From Calycina herbarum (Eukaryota; Ascomycota; Leotiomycetes; Helotiales; Pezizellaceae), in assembly GCA_001414485.1 (NCBI GenBank), contig LLEY01000060.1, positions 1-64,000 on the forward strand: a stretch of 64,000 nucleotides of DNA, written 5' to 3'. A program made the translations under genes and the position numbers. This document shows positions 10,512 through 24,200 of this stretch, in pieces. Each line of letters begins with the position of its first letter. The stretch's first letter is position 1. The notes beneath the pieces were generated by a model, which did not search any database, was not told the origin of the DNA, and saw only the letters and a list, made by a program, of their open reading frames with translations.

Positions 10512-13500
10512 TCTCGACAGGAAATATGAAAAGAAAGTGTATGATAAGATATCACTGGTTAGGAGGTAGTGAAACTCATGGATTGATTGGGTTTCGATGT
10601 ATAGAATTACTTGTATCCTTATGAAATGTACAATTACATATCATTCGGAGCGTGGAGCTTGAAATATTGAGTCGTAGGTATAATTTTTTTTATTTTCGCA
10701 CTGTCTGATCGTTGCAACTTTGAGGGTCTCCAACTACAAAAACGCTGAAAAGTTAAACGACTCACATAAAGTAGCTAAAGTTCATTCTCCAAACAGAGGA
10801 TACAAACCACCCCGCTTCTTAACTTGTCTATACACCATAACAATCTCTTATCTCTCCCCTTCCTGTTTCCCTCGTCAATTTCACAACAAAATTTCCAATT
10901 AATCATCTACCATGGCTAGAGACTGGATGAGAGAGACGAAAGCAAAAATGACGATGGAGAGGAACAGAACTGCTACCCGTCCCAGCTCCCGCTCCCACGT
11001 CCGCACCTCCTACCACTGACCCATTTTCGCTCCTCAATTCAACTCACACCATGATAAATCCCAAAACTCACCATGAGTGAGAACCTACATCGACAGCAAG
11101 AAAAAATTCGACAACACTCTCCTCTCGACCCCTTGTTTATGGGATTTTCGGCTCGCTCATCTATCTTCTTCATCAAGTTTTCTACCAAAGACTTCCGAAC
11201 CCTGTGAGCTGGCAATGACACTACTGAGTTCGGATATGGTGACTCCTTAGGCATCGATCGGGTTCGTTGTAAAGTCGATTTTCTATTACTAGTTCTTGTC
11301 TTGTGAACGCTGTAGAGTATTTTAAGCCGTCCTTTCTCTCTTTCCTAGCTTAGACGACACAACTTCGTACTCGGCATTTATATTCTTGACTTCCGGTCTT
11401 TTCCCTACTTGGCAACTTTCCCAGGTCTGGTTGTGGGTCTTCGTCGCTTGACTCACTATTATTCTCTAAGTTTTGCTTTATTGCCTAAAACTTCCTCATG
11501 GACAGGGTTTGCTTTAACATTCGATGTTGTCCAAAGAGTAGCGGTATAAGTGGCCTTTATCTCATTCTTAGAAAGCAAACTCAGTGCTCTCACTTTCAAT
11601 TTTCATATTAAGAGCAAAGAGTTGAGTTTCTGAGAGTCCTGTTCTTCGCTAGTAGTTGATGAGATGAGCTTTTTTTAAAACCTAGTAATCCCCGTTCTTC
11701 AAGATATGGACGGTAGTAAGTGAATACTTCCGCCAAAAGTAAGAGATTAGGTTCTTGGTCTCGGCACCCCCACTTTGTGCGGTATTGTATAAAATTTCCT
11801 AGGATAGTTGGAAACCAAATGTTCTTTCTCTTCCAGGTCTTTTCAAGTAATAGTAGCGATTGTCCGAGAAAAGTTAGAGTAATCAACGAGTGCTAAGAGT
11901 AATAACCGAATCTCTTACTACAATAATATAATAACATCTTTTATCTCTAACCTACAAGGAGCAGGACAATAGAAATCAACATCTTGAACAACAAGAAGGA
12001 CTGCCACGCAGAAAGAGCAGTACCAGTATCCCTACTTGCATACCATCCTCAGCCACATACACCTAGCAGAATATTCTCGCACCAGGCATGCTCTAGATCC
12101 TCTCAAAATAATCAAAACGTTGTGAAAGAAGGAAGATATTTCGACAATGAGAAATGTTTCGATAGCAAGTAGCTAAATTATCCTCCACGTGTCTTGACTA
12201 CTATTCTTACAAATCACTCGCTTTCGTTGGTTTATTCTTCGGAAAAGATTCTCACTGTGCTTGCTAGGGCGACCGAGTTTGTCAAAGTACCTAGGTAGCT
12301 TAACGCTTTTTCACGTCTTTGTGCTAGTCTCAATGATGCGATTAATTTCAATTCGTCGTCGACTAGGTACTTGTTATACTCCTCCCTCGATTCTGGCTTA
12401 CCATGCTTTGCGTCTTGGACAGAGTTATACTAACAATGATCAAATCACTCTTGGTTGAAGTGTGGTTGTAGCATCGCAATATTTGTGGATATGTCTTAAT
12501 TTATTCTCTTGAAAGTGAAAGGCATTACCTGAGATATAAATAATAAACAGTACCGATGTTTACTTTTACGAAGGCTTGAGTTCAAGTATTCCCTCTTTTA
12601 CTATAAATCATGGATTTTCGGTTTTAAACTCAAGTTACCTGATACTATTTCCAGAAATAACTATAAATTTGCAATCATTTGTTTTCTAGTATTTGTAGTT
12701 GATTTCCTTTTTTGTTTGTTTTTTGGCATACTAGTTGGATATAGAAGCAGATGTCAGTTTAGTTAGTGCAGTAGAACTTCCAACTACTCTACTCTACTAT
12801 ATAAAGTTCCCCCACCTCTACAGAAGTATACTACCAAAACTCACAACGGACAGCTTACAAAATAATGTCGTAAGATCTAAGTTCCCTCAATCCACTCTCA
12901 TACTCCCTATCCTTCTCCCCCCCCTCTAAAACACCCAACCCCTTCAAAACACCTCTCACCAAACATCCACCCCACCCCTCCCCAACTCCAAAAGTGTGCA
13001 AGAAACCCCTTCAACAACAAGCCAAAATTCCACCGCAACAAAAAATCCCTCTCAACCCCTCTCAATCTCCTCTCGCCTCATCTCATCTCACCTTACGCTG
13101 AATACTAATGACATACTCATCTCTCTTCCTCTCTACTATCCAACACCATCCCTCAAGCTGCGCTGCTCAGTAGTGTTTGAGAAGAGCCTTTACCGCTAGC
13201 TAGCTAGTCCTAGCGAAGAAAACCAACCACCAAGATCTCTTTTTACATCAAGGTAATATATCTCCTGAATTCTGCATTCTGCATTGCATTCTCCTTCCCT
13301 GACAGTTAGTTAGTTTCCCACTTTCCATGAAGCCTTTGCCTTTTCGCACTTGATCATATCGAGGGATCGTATTATTTGCAAGAGAATTTTTTTTTCCCCA
13401 TCAATGGGCGTTGAAATGACGGGTACACCTTCTCCGATCACCTTTGGTATTTAGACAGTCTCGACATATATGTCAAACTCCAAGACCAGATGAAAAAGGC

Positions 13501-14114
13501 GTGCCAATTCTTCTACTCTCTCTTTCTACTCTTGATTCTCTCTCTTCCCTCCACGCTTCTTGAACGCCTCTTATCCAAATGATCATTGAAAATCTCTCCT
13601 CACCTAATACACCGCACACCCTCTTGCCAAGCCCACACACATATAAGCGTGGACCCCCATTTCGACGGCACAGGAAAACTTTTGACAGTAATAGTAGTAT
13701 GTTACAAGCTACTTCAACTATTTTTTATCTAAATATAAAATCAAAAATCAAAAAACCTACGAAATCAAATTATTTCATCCATCTCAGACAATTTGATCTC
13801 TCAGCCGAATTTACGATCACATACCTCTTGAATACTTCTATTTACCCACCTACATACCGACCCTGGCATTTCATTGGACTTCATAGGCACTCAAGGACAA
13901 GACAAATAAGACAGTTATTCTCTCATAAGGGATCACCATTTATATTCATATCATTTCTTCACACACCACTCTCTCAATAAAAAAAAAGGATAAAAATAAC
14001 AGCAAAGAAATAAAAACAAACCCGACAATAAAACAAAAAACACCACCTGCCCACCATCCACGCACCATAATATCAAAAGAGGTTTTCAAACACTCCAAAA
14101 CATGCCCTTATGTC
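10512..14114. other. 3.6-kb spacer between mL49 and swi1
   Basis: No gene with recognisable family features. The sequence is AT-rich with C/T-rich stretches near 10800-10910 and 12870-13200. A 35-codon frame at 10912 has a promoter-like upstream and is listed separately. The 3' UTR of the Swi1 gene should lie near 13900-14114. Confidence 0.5.
10912..11019 (+). CDS. Possible 35-residue small protein
   Basis: An ATG in good context (CTACCATGGC) opens a 35-codon frame starting MARDWMRETKAK, rich in Arg, Thr and Ser, and closed by TGA. The 90 bases upstream are C/T-rich and resemble a fungal 5' UTR. There is no recognised family, and no splice extension was found. It may be a real microprotein, the first exon of a longer gene, a uORF or chance. 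Conservation in related species would decide. Confidence 0.2.
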   Translation: MARDWMRETKAKMTMERNRTATRPSSRSHVRTSYH

Positions 14115-17100
14115 TTATCTTCCCAACCCAGCATATGCACACAACCCCCTCAACACCTCCTTCAACTTGGGCTGCACAATAGTAAGCGCTCTTAATACAT
14201 TTTCCTTCGCCGGGAACCCGACGCCGTTCAGTCCCACACCACTTGTCTTATCCTCTGGATCGCGACTCTTCTCCGCCAGGCGTCGCAGAACCGCCAGTCC
14301 ACCCATGGTAATCCGATGCAGCGCCTCATCATCGACGCCCTTCGGTATAGGCGGCGGTTGGCCCCTCCCATGAGGTGGTGACGGCGTCGAAGCTTCCAGG
14401 CATAACGACAATATCAGTCGCGAAAGATTAGGAGCGAATCCATCATCGGAGGTTAACCATGATTTTGCAAGACCGGACTCATAGCCGGGGGCAAGATTAG
14501 ACAATATTTCCGCGGCCAACATGCCCTGCATTAAGAACGGTTTTCGGTGTTCGACCATGGGTATTAGACCCCCTCGTTTCCCATCTTGCTTGTCATCCGG
14601 TATTGCTGAAATGGCGAGCGCAAAGGTTCGAGTTAGGAGGTCGTAGGATGGAGTAGATGTGGAGTCCGAGGAGAATATGGTTTTGTAAAACGTCCGATTT
14701 GGTTCATCACGGGCCAACAGTTTGGCTAAACTATCAACTGCTGGCGGGAGATATCGATGCATGGCGGGATCATAGGGCGAAAATGTAACATTGTCCGAGT
14801 TATTTGGAGGCGGACAGGGCGCAAAGGCGAGGAGGAAGTGGAGAAGACAGAGAGCTTGTTCCCGTCCTGGGAGTTCTATTGCCTGGGCTAGATTCGAGAG
14901 GAAGATGATTATATCTTTCATAAAATCCAAGGTGTTGTGATTCGTTCTTAGAAGCATGTTCCGTGTTCCAAGATATCTAATAACGACACACAAAAACTTG
15001 ATGACAAGTTCATCAGCGAGGAGTGGATGATTCGTTTCGTAAAAGGAGAGATTCCTCATTATCGTGGTTATGCATATTAATTTGTCGACCGCGCGATCGA
15101 GTTCGTATTCTTTCGAGCTGAAAGGATGTATGTCTTGGAGCATCTCTTGCTCAACGCGACATCCCCTCACAACATCGTCGTAAGAACTGATGAGCATGAC
15201 ATCTGAGACCTCTGCTGAATTATCAGCAAGGATATCAATGTGGCCCTCAGCACAGTCTATTAATGTTTCCACCAAATCTTCGCATGCTCTCAAGTCCAGC
15301 TGTAACCTGGGCTCTACTGATAACGAAACCAGAGTATCCAAAGCCATTCGTACTTCCGCATGAAGACCACATTGCAAACTCATGGTGAGAGCATGTATGT
15401 CGATAGCTCCTAATTCTCCAACACTTGGAACATCTGGTTTTACTTGAATCAAATCTGCGCCAAGCCGGGTCAAAGATTCGAGTTCAACACCACCAAACGT
15501 ATCCAATTGCCGTACTTTAGGGTTCAGTTCGGCGGGTAGATTAAATTCTTGTGGCTCGGGTCGTTCTACAGCGATCTGGGGTGATGGGAGGGAGAGACTT
15601 CCTTGTTTAATAGCGGAAACAGGAGATGGCATTGTAAATGACGTGCCATTCATGGGTGGTGTGGCTTCGACTGTTCTGGAAAGACTGTTTCGCGCATGAC
15701 TCTGAGGTCCCATTGGCCTTGGTTGACCTGGTTGTGGAGTTGAAAATCCATTTACAGAAGGTTGCTGAGCATGATGCATCTGCTTGACAGGGGTGGTTTG
15801 CATATGCTGTTGTTGGAGATGTTGCTGTTGTTGTTGTTGTTGTTGTTGGAGGAGCTGCTGCTGTTGCATATAATGCTGCGACTGCTGCATCGCGGCGGCT
15901 TGGGGATTCATTTGCTTCGTTGGTGACATTTGGGGCCCAGGCCCAGCATTGGGATTTTGTTGCCTCATAGCTCGTTGTCGTTGATTTTGCGCCATAGCCT
16001 CTTCAAACATGAGTAAATTCCTCTCGTAATGCGCTTTTAGTTGTTGCCCAGCACTCTGGACTTGCATCAAATGAAATTGCAACGTCTGAGCAACCTGCGG
16101 CCATGCATTCGTAGCAGTCGTCTTCTTATACCCCCCGAATTTCCTGACAGCCACCAGTAAATTCATCAACCCTATCGATCTATCACCAACCACAGGATTC
16201 ATGTCTAATGGAAGATTTTGCTGCTGCATGAAGGAAACTAGACTTTTCATAAAGTTTTCTGGATTTGACCCAGGTTGAGATGGTGGGGGTTGTTGAGGTC
16301 GCATACCAGGAAGTTGCCCGTTTTGCGCTTGCATCTGTGCTCTGGCGGTCATTGGGTTGCCACCAGGTGGCATATTACCTCTTTGGGCGGCCATTAAGCC
16401 TTGTTGCTGTAATTGCCGTTGAACCTGCATCTGGTACATCATTTTCTGCTGTTCTAAACTCTGCGGCCGTTGCTGGGATTGTTGTGGAGGTTGTTGAGAC
16501 TGTTGCGCGTATAATTGAGGATTCGGCATATGAGGTTGCTGCATGTGTGGTGTGGGTATTGCATTTTGAGGAGGCGCAGAAGACCGGCCGGGAGGAGGTG
16601 TAAAGTTGGGATTGAAACCTGGCGCAAAGCTCGGGTTCTGTTGCCCATATGGATTGCCATTCTGCGATGTGTCCACTCTACTTCCGCCGTGTTCTGACTG
16701 AGAGGGAGATGGATGTGGGAATTGTTGAGCAGCAGGAGAAAATGGATGTGGCGAGGCCGTCGAAACTCGTTGTGGTACGCCACCAGGACGCAACTGATTG
16801 GCCATTATAGGAGACGGACTCGCGTTGGCAGAGCCATTCTGCAAATGCGAATATGGCGCCCCCTGAGGCGCGTGTTGTTGTGACGCGCTAGATGGAAAAG
16901 AGCTGGGATATGGACTCTGCTGAGGCGTCTGCGATCGAGACTGGGGCAGCATGCCAGGCGCTTGACGTGGTGATGTTCCCATACTATCCTCTCGTGGCCT
17001 GGGTCTTTTGGAAGGTATTACGGGGTTGGTTTGATATACAGGGGCGTTGAAAGACGGCGAGCCATTGCGCAAACCGCCATTTTGCATGCGTTGCTGGAGC

Positions 17101-17252
17101 TGCTGATTCTGGAATTGGGCGGCAGGATCGAACGAGGAAGGGTTGTTCAGGAAGACGGAAGGGTCCAGCATGGCGGAGGAAGGGTTCGAGTCGAGAGGGT
17201 TGAAGCCCGCGCCATGGTGACTCTGAACGGCGGCATCATTCATCCAACTCAT
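14115..17252 (-). CDS. swi1: SWI/SNF chromatin-remodelling subunit Swi1 (ARID protein)
   Basis: A single 1045-codon exon on the minus strand. Residues 1-330 are low-complexity (Pro, Gln, Ser, Asn), typical of Swi1 N-termini. An ARID/BRIGHT domain lies near residues 330-425: FMKSLVSFMQQQNLPLDM, then LMNLLVAVRKFGGYKK and WPQVAQTLQF. A second Gln-rich region with a run of nine Gln follows (about 460-485). The C-terminal half (about 570-1045) is the helical fungal Swi1 region, starting at LNPKVRQLDTFGGVELESL. The protein is a DNA-binding accessory subunit of the SWI/SNF complex in the nucleus. A probable 5' UTR intron ends three bases before the start codon. Confidence 0.93.
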   Translation of the reverse strand: MSWMNDAAVQSHHGAGFNPLDSNPSSAMLDPSVFLNNPSSFDPAAQFQNQQLQQRMQNGGLRNGSPSFNAPVYQTNPVIPSKRPRPREDSMGTSPRQAPGMLPQSRSQTPQQSPYPSSFPSSASQQHAPQGAPYSHLQNGSANASPSPIMANQLRPGGVPQRVSTASPHPFSPAAQQFPHPSPSQSEHGGSRVDTSQNGNPYGQQNPSFAPGFNPNFTPPPGRSSAPPQNAIPTPHMQQPHMPNPQLYAQQSQQPPQQSQQRPQSLEQQKMMYQMQVQRQLQQQGLMAAQRGNMPPGGNPMTARAQMQAQNGQLPGMRPQQPPPSQPGSNPENFMKSLVSFMQQQNLPLDMNPVVGDRSIGLMNLLVAVRKFGGYKKTTATNAWPQVAQTLQFHLMQVQSAGQQLKAHYERNLLMFEEAMAQNQRQRAMRQQNPNAGPGPQMSPTKQMNPQAAAMQQSQHYMQQQQLLQQQQQQQQQHLQQQHMQTTPVKQMHHAQQPSVNGFSTPQPGQPRPMGPQSHARNSLSRTVEATPPMNGTSFTMPSPVSAIKQGSLSLPSPQIAVERPEPQEFNLPAELNPKVRQLDTFGGVELESLTRLGADLIQVKPDVPSVGELGAIDIHALTMSLQCGLHAEVRMALDTLVSLSVEPRLQLDLRACEDLVETLIDCAEGHIDILADNSAEVSDVMLISSYDDVVRGCRVEQEMLQDIHPFSSKEYELDRAVDKLICITTIMRNLSFYETNHPLLADELVIKFLCVVIRYLGTRNMLLRTNHNTLDFMKDIIIFLSNLAQAIELPGREQALCLLHFLLAFAPCPPPNNSDNVTFSPYDPAMHRYLPPAVDSLAKLLARDEPNRTFYKTIFSSDSTSTPSYDLLTRTFALAISAIPDDKQDGKRGGLIPMVEHRKPFLMQGMLAAEILSNLAPGYESGLAKSWLTSDDGFAPNLSRLILSLCLEASTPSPPHGRGQPPPIPKGVDDEALHRITMGGLAVLRRLAEKSRDPEDKTSGVGLNGVGFPAKENVLRALTIVQPKLKEVLRGLCAYAGLGR

Positions 17253-17254
17253 GT

Positions 17255-17575
17255 CTATAAGAAGCCCATCTGCGATCGCGAAGGGATGTTAGCGATTGTG
17301 TATGGCAGCCCTGGCCGGGAGACCCTCCATAGAGGCCGTCGCAGATGAGGCAGAGATGAGAAGTCGCGACTCGGAGCGGGTCGCGATGGAATCTCGACGC
17401 GGTTCGATGACCACGGGCGGAGAAGACAAAGGGGACACCCAATGCCCTTTTCGGCGACATCCACGACCTTGGGAGACGCTGGGCTTCTCTGCTGGTCGCG
17501 CGAGGGCTTCGACCGGATGTCACGAGACGCTTTGGAGAGGGCAGACGGGATGGAGGAATGGAAGGAGGGTCTTAC
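17255..17575 (-). other. Probable 5' UTR intron of swi1
   Basis: On the minus strand a donor AG|GTAAGA (17575) and an acceptor CTTATAG (ending 17255), placed just before the ATG, bracket 321 nt. A GCTAAC branch site sits at 17288-17293, about 33 nt from the acceptor. The three signals together support a leader intron. It is not verified by transcript data. Confidence 0.55.
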
Positions 17576-18258
17576 CTAACTCTGTGCTGGCTGTTGATTT
17601 CGCGCAAGATGCTTTCGCTTGTAGTTTATTGGGTTTATTGGTTGCGCGCTAAGCCCGATCGGGTGGAGTGTATCCTATAAATAACGGGGGGCGCCAAGGC
17701 GAGATGGAAGGGCAGGAATTATCGATAAGAGACGAAGGGTGGAAGGGTGGAAGCCGAGGGGAAGGACCGGATGCTGTCAAACATTGCTCGTCAGTAACTG
17801 AGATGCGGGCCTTATTGGCACCTCCGTCCAGCGATTTCGGCTCGGGGGGTGGGTGAGTGAGGATGAGGAATAGTGAGGTGAGGTCACGTTTCTCATTCGG
17901 TGTTGATGGGCAGGTGACTACGGAAGTCGCCGGTGGTGAGGTGTCATGTGGGTGAGGATGAGAGGCAGGAGAGGCAGGAGAGGCAGGAGAGGCAAGATGG
18001 GAGAGACCCGACGCCAGTCGCCAGTCGATAGTGAAGGGTGCAACTCGAGAATAGGGAATAGGGAAGGGAACGTACCTTTTCGAAGCTTCACTTGGAACTG
18101 GCTCACAACTGGCCGATGCCGAAACTCCCTAGAGGACGGTGACGGTGACGGTGAAGTGCGTGGCAGGGTGCGATGTGGCCGGGCTGGATCCAAATTGCCT
18201 TCAAAACACGTTGTCACACTGGAGTGTGTGCGGCGCAACCTAAGGCGAGATCCACGGG

Positions 18259-18290
<32 letters not shown>

Positions 18291-21200
18291 TAAAAGCAGA
18301 CGACAGGACAGGACAGGACAGGACAGGACAGGGAAATAAGCAGCGGTGACAGGTGGGTAGGCAGTAGACAACAGGCAGATAACAGCAGCAGTGCCAGTGC
18401 AGTCGGTTCCTCTAACAGAAAATTGCGCTGAATCGGGTGTAATAAGGTAGGGGTATCCGGCGAACGGGAGGGAATGAGGGGGTGTTTTTGGGGTGGATCG
18501 GGTGGGAGCTGGTGTGCTGTAACTTGCTTGGAACGGAGAACTTTGGGGAGCAGCGAGGAGTTCCGTAAGGTAAGAGCAGATCCAATTTGGTGGCAGGTCA
18601 GGTCAGGTCAGGTCGTCCTGTGATTTTCTCCGATTTTCCTCTGGCTGGCGCGAGCTCAAGGCTGCGGTGCGGTGAAAAGCAAAAAGTGCCAAACCCGGGA
18701 AGCGATGACATCCAATCGAGCTCGAGTGCCGGACCCACTTGTGAGCTGCTCTGCTTCATCCTTCCCTGAGTGCCTGCCTCATGGTAAGATTCCCCTTGAG
18801 CGTCGCAATCCAAGGGGATTCTGTGAAGTGATGGCCGTTCGTCTGAAGATGTCGAATTCCTGTGTTTCTGTAAAACAAAGTGAGTGACGCCGTCGAAACG
18901 TTGTTAGTAGGGCTAGCAAACTCCAATCTGTGAAATGGACTACTCTCGATCCGGAGGGTAGCTCGCTACTTTACTCCCCCAGCAGCCGAGACGAGAACTC
19001 CATGGATGGAGGTCTGCCTGGTCCAGAGGACGCAACTTTGCGACACGTTGATGCGAAGGAACTGGCGATGGCTTCGTGATTGCGAGACACCCTCACTTGA
19101 GGGGGGAGCCAGGAAAAAGGGTGATTGCGGATGGCTCAATGTAATGTCATACGGGTGTTTGTTTGTTTGAAGCGTCTTCCATTCTCGGTTGATACAGCGG
19201 CAGGCTGGCGATAGTAGAAACATGGGAGAAACGAGATCCCAGGAGACTTCGTCCGCGTTGAGAAAAATGGCACGATGGCCTCATGGGAGGAAGAGAAAGT
19301 TAAGAGGAGAGTAAGTTAAGAGGGGAGAAAGTTAAGAAGAAGAGAGGAGGAAGGATGGGAGAAGGGCAAATGAATGAGGTGCGAGGGGGGAGGGGCGTCT
19401 TTTAAGAAAATGCCGAGCGAGCAGATGAGCCAAAGCCAGCTCCCTCTTTTAATCACCGTCACGACCTAACAGCATAGCATGGCATGGCATGGCATAGCAC
19501 GGATAAGCAACCTAAACCTAAGAAACCGCAGGCCAATACAAGCTTTTAGCTGTCATAAAACACCCGCTGCCACTGGATGCCAGTCTCACTGCCTTCTCCG
19601 CATCCCTAATCCCACGTTTCTCCTCCCCCAATAGTCCCAAGGGCAGGGGATCGAGTGAAGACTGTGGCCAGCGCCAGGCGAACGAAAGCAGGCCATGACG
19701 ATCCCGAATGGAAACGGAGAGAGGAGGAGGAGAATTGCTCTGCCCGACTCAGCCAACTAGTCCGGCTAGTCGGACTACTCGGACTAGTCCCATTCCTGCT
19801 CCAAATCAAGTAACAAGTAACACAGACCAGCGCATGCCTGCTGGTTGCAGATTGATAAAGCACATCACATCGCCAACCCATCCCCATAACATGGATCTTG
19901 AGGATCTTCGCCAGAGGACAACCCACCTCGACCATGCCAACCTTCGTTTCGCAAATTGAACCATCTCATCTCAGGTTTACGAGTTGGCTCACAGTAAGAT
20001 GAAAATCCCACAACACCGGTATACCCGTCCGGGGTGATTGACGTATGGAGAGTGCTGGTGGTGAAAGAAAAACACTCTTTATGTCGTCGTCCCAATCGAG
20101 ATCAAAGAATCGAGATGGGGCCAACCCCGATTTAAACGCCATCACCCAACCACACACACCACACCGGAGAACGCCCTTCCCACGCATGAGCCGCAGCAAA
20201 CAATCAAAGATCTCGACGAATCGATATATTTCTTCTCATTGATTCGTTCTGCATCTGCCACTCTTTTTCCAGTGTTCCGGGTGCAGACCAGCGCTAGCGG
20301 GGAAATCAAACCGATGAGTCGTCGTGACAGACGGGAGGCGTTTTTCCTTAAACCTGGCGTACTTCAAGACAAAGGACCGGGGTCTCTGGTGCGTACTTCA
20401 GCGTACTTCAGAGTACTTCAAGAGGTATTGTTATCTTCGCCTCCATCTTCCAAGCAGATAGAGATCCCGGTGTGTAGCAGGCGTGGGTTGCAATTAACAA
20501 TGCTTGCCGGGAAGGCACCTCTCCCTTTTATCCAGCCTTCAGTTCATGGACGTTGTGTTGAGGCGAGGAACTGGGATTGCGAGGTTTATGCTGCACCTCC
20601 TGGGGTTGGCTCTTTCAAGGGTCGCTTTGTGTTTGGTTCTTTTTTTCGTCATCCCGGAGATCTTATTGGCCTTTTTAGGTCGCATTAAGAGGGGGCGGTG
20701 GGATATGAAAGAGGGGACGGGTCTTCGAATCTTTTTGTAATCTTGCCGAGATGTTCTTCCACTTTTCCCACCTCGTCCTGTTGTTTCTTTTCTTTTCGAC
20801 GGCATCAACTCATCGCAAGCACAGGGCATCCTGCCTAGTCTGAAGCTAGGCTTCGGGACAACCCGACCCTCGGGCTCGGTTTCTCAACCGGACAAGTGTC
20901 CGCGTCCCGAGTCGGGGAGAAGCGAGTTGGCTTTCGGAATGTCACTCCCACGTGAGGGACACGCCGGGAAGCAACCAGGAAATTTCTTTTGTATCAACGA
21001 GATCCAGGAATACCATTCATTTTATTCCGGAACGGAGACGTCGGGTTCTTGGTGGGAGATCAGAGGGGAGATCAATCATGGTTATTTTCGTTCAAAAGCT
21101 CTACTGTGCTTTTACTGGCAACTTCCAAGGCTCGCTCATGTATAATACACCTTAGCACTACTACTCCATGACTGGAGAAGTTGAAGGTACTAGGTCTTTT

Positions 21201-24200
21201 TTAAAAATAAAATAATAAAAAAACAGGTATTCTGCTAGACGCGAGAATACCACACCAGCTTATTCTTTTCATATCTCCTCGAGAATTGAATCCTTTTCAT
21301 TACCGTTGAAAAATTCCCTTCCGTTCAATACTTCGTTCCTTCTTATCAACCCATTCCAACATTGATTCCTACGAAAGGAGAGAATTTGCCCACTTTCTAG
21401 TCTTGTAAGGGGTTTGTGTCATTGATCTTCCTCTGCTTGGATAGCTCAGGGACAATCGTGTTGCTGACATGTTTTTCGACGATAGAGAAAAAGTTCCGGA
21501 GGTGTGGACACACTTTGAGTACCTACCTACTTTAGGACTTGGAGAAGTTGCCTAGAAACTTGTACCGAAGGCTTGGTCTTTTCCTTCTATATTTGAATTG
21601 TTTGTTATTTGAACATCTACTTTCCCCCCCCTTTTTCTTCAGGGATTCGATTATGCACCGTGAACTTATATTGTTGACTTGATTTGATACTTAGGGAGTA
21701 CAGCTGGTTTATAAAAGCATAAGCAAGCTAGATATTAGGTCCTATCGAAATAAAACTTGACATTTTGACAGAAATGGGGCATGGTCGTATGGGAATTATC
21801 TATAATTAACGCCCTATCTATTCTTGGTTGGCTAGTACTTTTGCTTGAGACTTCCTATCGAGCAACCTACGAACCACGATACCTCGCTTCTCATCTTTTC
21901 CCCAAGAATTATAAAATAAAGCTCTATTACACAACTATAAGCCCAGAAATCTTCGCAAATGGAATAAGATACATGAACAGCAAGACCTCCAAGCTCTTAT
22001 ATCTCACCTTCAGAAAGAGTCAATAAACGCATACGAAAACGCAGTTTATATGAGACTCGTTCGGATTTGAGATTCGCTTCTGGCGAATGGTTTGCATGGG
22101 TATTAGCGGACCTTGGCGGGAAAGATGGCGATATTGCGACTCTGATCCTTACCACTCTGACTGAAGAAAGTCTGCAGCCAGAAACGGGAAAATATTTACC
22201 TCGTTTCTTCTCTAGCTTTCTTCCGTCCGTCAAAGAGTTATCTAAACGTTTGTATGTTTTTGAAGTTCTTGCCACTGTCGAATGTTTTGGTGTTGTCGAA
22301 TTGTAATCGTACATAGATTCGTGAATATGTTCAGTTTAGATGCAGATTTAGCATTCGGCTCTGATTGCTGGCAAAGAATTCTCGGCGATTCACTTTGTTG
22401 GGTAAGGTTACAGGTCAAGTTCTTTTCATTCCGCCCGCCCGCTGTGAGGTAAAGCATGTTACCGTTGCAGTAGATGATCTCTAGACGCAATGGACAGGAT
22501 ACTTATACCCCGTGATTTCCTGCTAAGCACTAAGCGAGGATATGGGTAGCGAATCTGAGTTTGAGTTGAAGTTTTCTCTCTTTTGCTGTTACTCGTAGGT
22601 GTTTTTAGCAAGTCCACTCTGGTTTTTATCCTCTCTTGGTGAAAACAGTCGTTGATGAGGTTGTGTTGATCGAGATTGTCATTCTATACTTGGTCTTGAT
22701 AGGGTGCGTTGGGCGAAGAAGATTCGCTGATGGGAGATGAAGTTGAAAAGAGGAGCAGAAAGTGAATAGAAGCCCGAAGAAACCACGTTCGTTACTATTC
22801 TGGTATTTGAAAACGCTCTTTCACTCGAAGAGTTATCTTATCTTTAAATACAAGAAGAACCGAGCAGGGTGATTTCAAGGAGAACCTTTGAGTTGGATGG
22901 GGCGACTGTACGCGGGTCGAATTATTGCTCTACACTCCATTGGTCTTCTAAAAATGTTGTTCAGCACAAAGTTAGGGGTTTTATAAGGCGCTGCGGATCT
23001 TTTATTTGTTGGCGAGTATTCTTCTTTTGTCAATCGTTACTCTACTGGCGAATTCTACACTTGGATTTGTGATCTCTGATTCGTAGAAAGGAGTTTCTCC
23101 ATTCGCCCAGGAAGACAGAGTAAGCTCAAACTCGGACTTGTAGACGTGGCCATGGGTTAGACGGGTACTTGTACGTTGTTCGTTGTTTATCCACAACAAT
23201 TGGGAGAGTGTTTCTTGAGATAGAGAATCACCTTAGCGACAAATCAATCTGGCGCAAGTGATACAATTCACTCTTGTTTCACCAGGTCCTTTGTTCTAAA
23301 CCTAAAGGATGGTATGAGATATGAGGGAACTGAACTTTGACGTTGAAGTTGTAAAGCTGACAAGGAAAGTATGGTAGCGATTATCACTCTCCCTACGATG
23401 GAGATCTACGACTCCACTCCATGCAGTTTTGACCTAAGACCTTGGAAGAGATTTCAACCCGGATTTTGCTGCCAGATACCAGAGTAGAGTAGGTGTAATT
23501 AGATACCATCACTCTATCGCTTCTAGGCAACTTTGACAAGGGGTGGTCAGAGGTAAATGTAATTTATGGCCGTTACAAGGCCAAGAATGTAGCTTGTTGG
23601 ATGTTGGTTGCTGCACCGCTGGGACACCATTGATTGCAGCTTCCCGATCCGGAGGTTTTCCCAGTGCGATATTTTTGTACATGTTATTCCGTTGTTGGAT
23701 TTCTTCTGCTGTCGAATTTCGACCTAGATATACGAGAATGCTTTGGGGAAAGAGCTCTTGGTCTTGAGCTTCAAAGCCTCACCATTCAGAATTTCGGGTT
23801 TTTAGTTCCTCCATACCAATCTTTCTTTCTCGTGTAATTTCACTCTTGCAAACCCATTTTAGAGTATACCCTTTGAAAAACTTGTACTCACCCCACAAGA
23901 CAACTCGTGATAAGCCACTACTACATTGAACTAAGCTTCTGATTTTCCTCACGTCAGTTATTGATTGCTTCCCAGGATACCGACGCTTATACGTGTATCT
24001 CAAATTCCTTCCTTGAAAAATGGCACAAACCCGAGAGAATTGGGACTTGGAAAGAGCGACAACCGCTTACTATGACTTGAAAATGGAACTAGACATGCGG
24101 TCATAGGAACGATTCATTCAGAATCCACTCAAGAGACCACAATCCAAAGATTGAAAGTTCTCAAATCCTTTAATTCTTGTCATGGTCAAAATATATCCAA

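Noticed and set aside
20239..20688. 149-codon plus-strand frame in the swi1 upstream desert
   Set aside because: No ATG in good context at its beginning, no recognisable domain, and low-complexity surroundings. Treated as a chance frame.
21880..22306. Two overlapping protein-like frames (NKIHEQQDLQALISHLQKES and GEWFAWVLADLGGKDGDI)
   Set aside because: They are in different frames, without starts or convincing splice sites, and match no family I know. They could be remnants but are not supportable as a gene.
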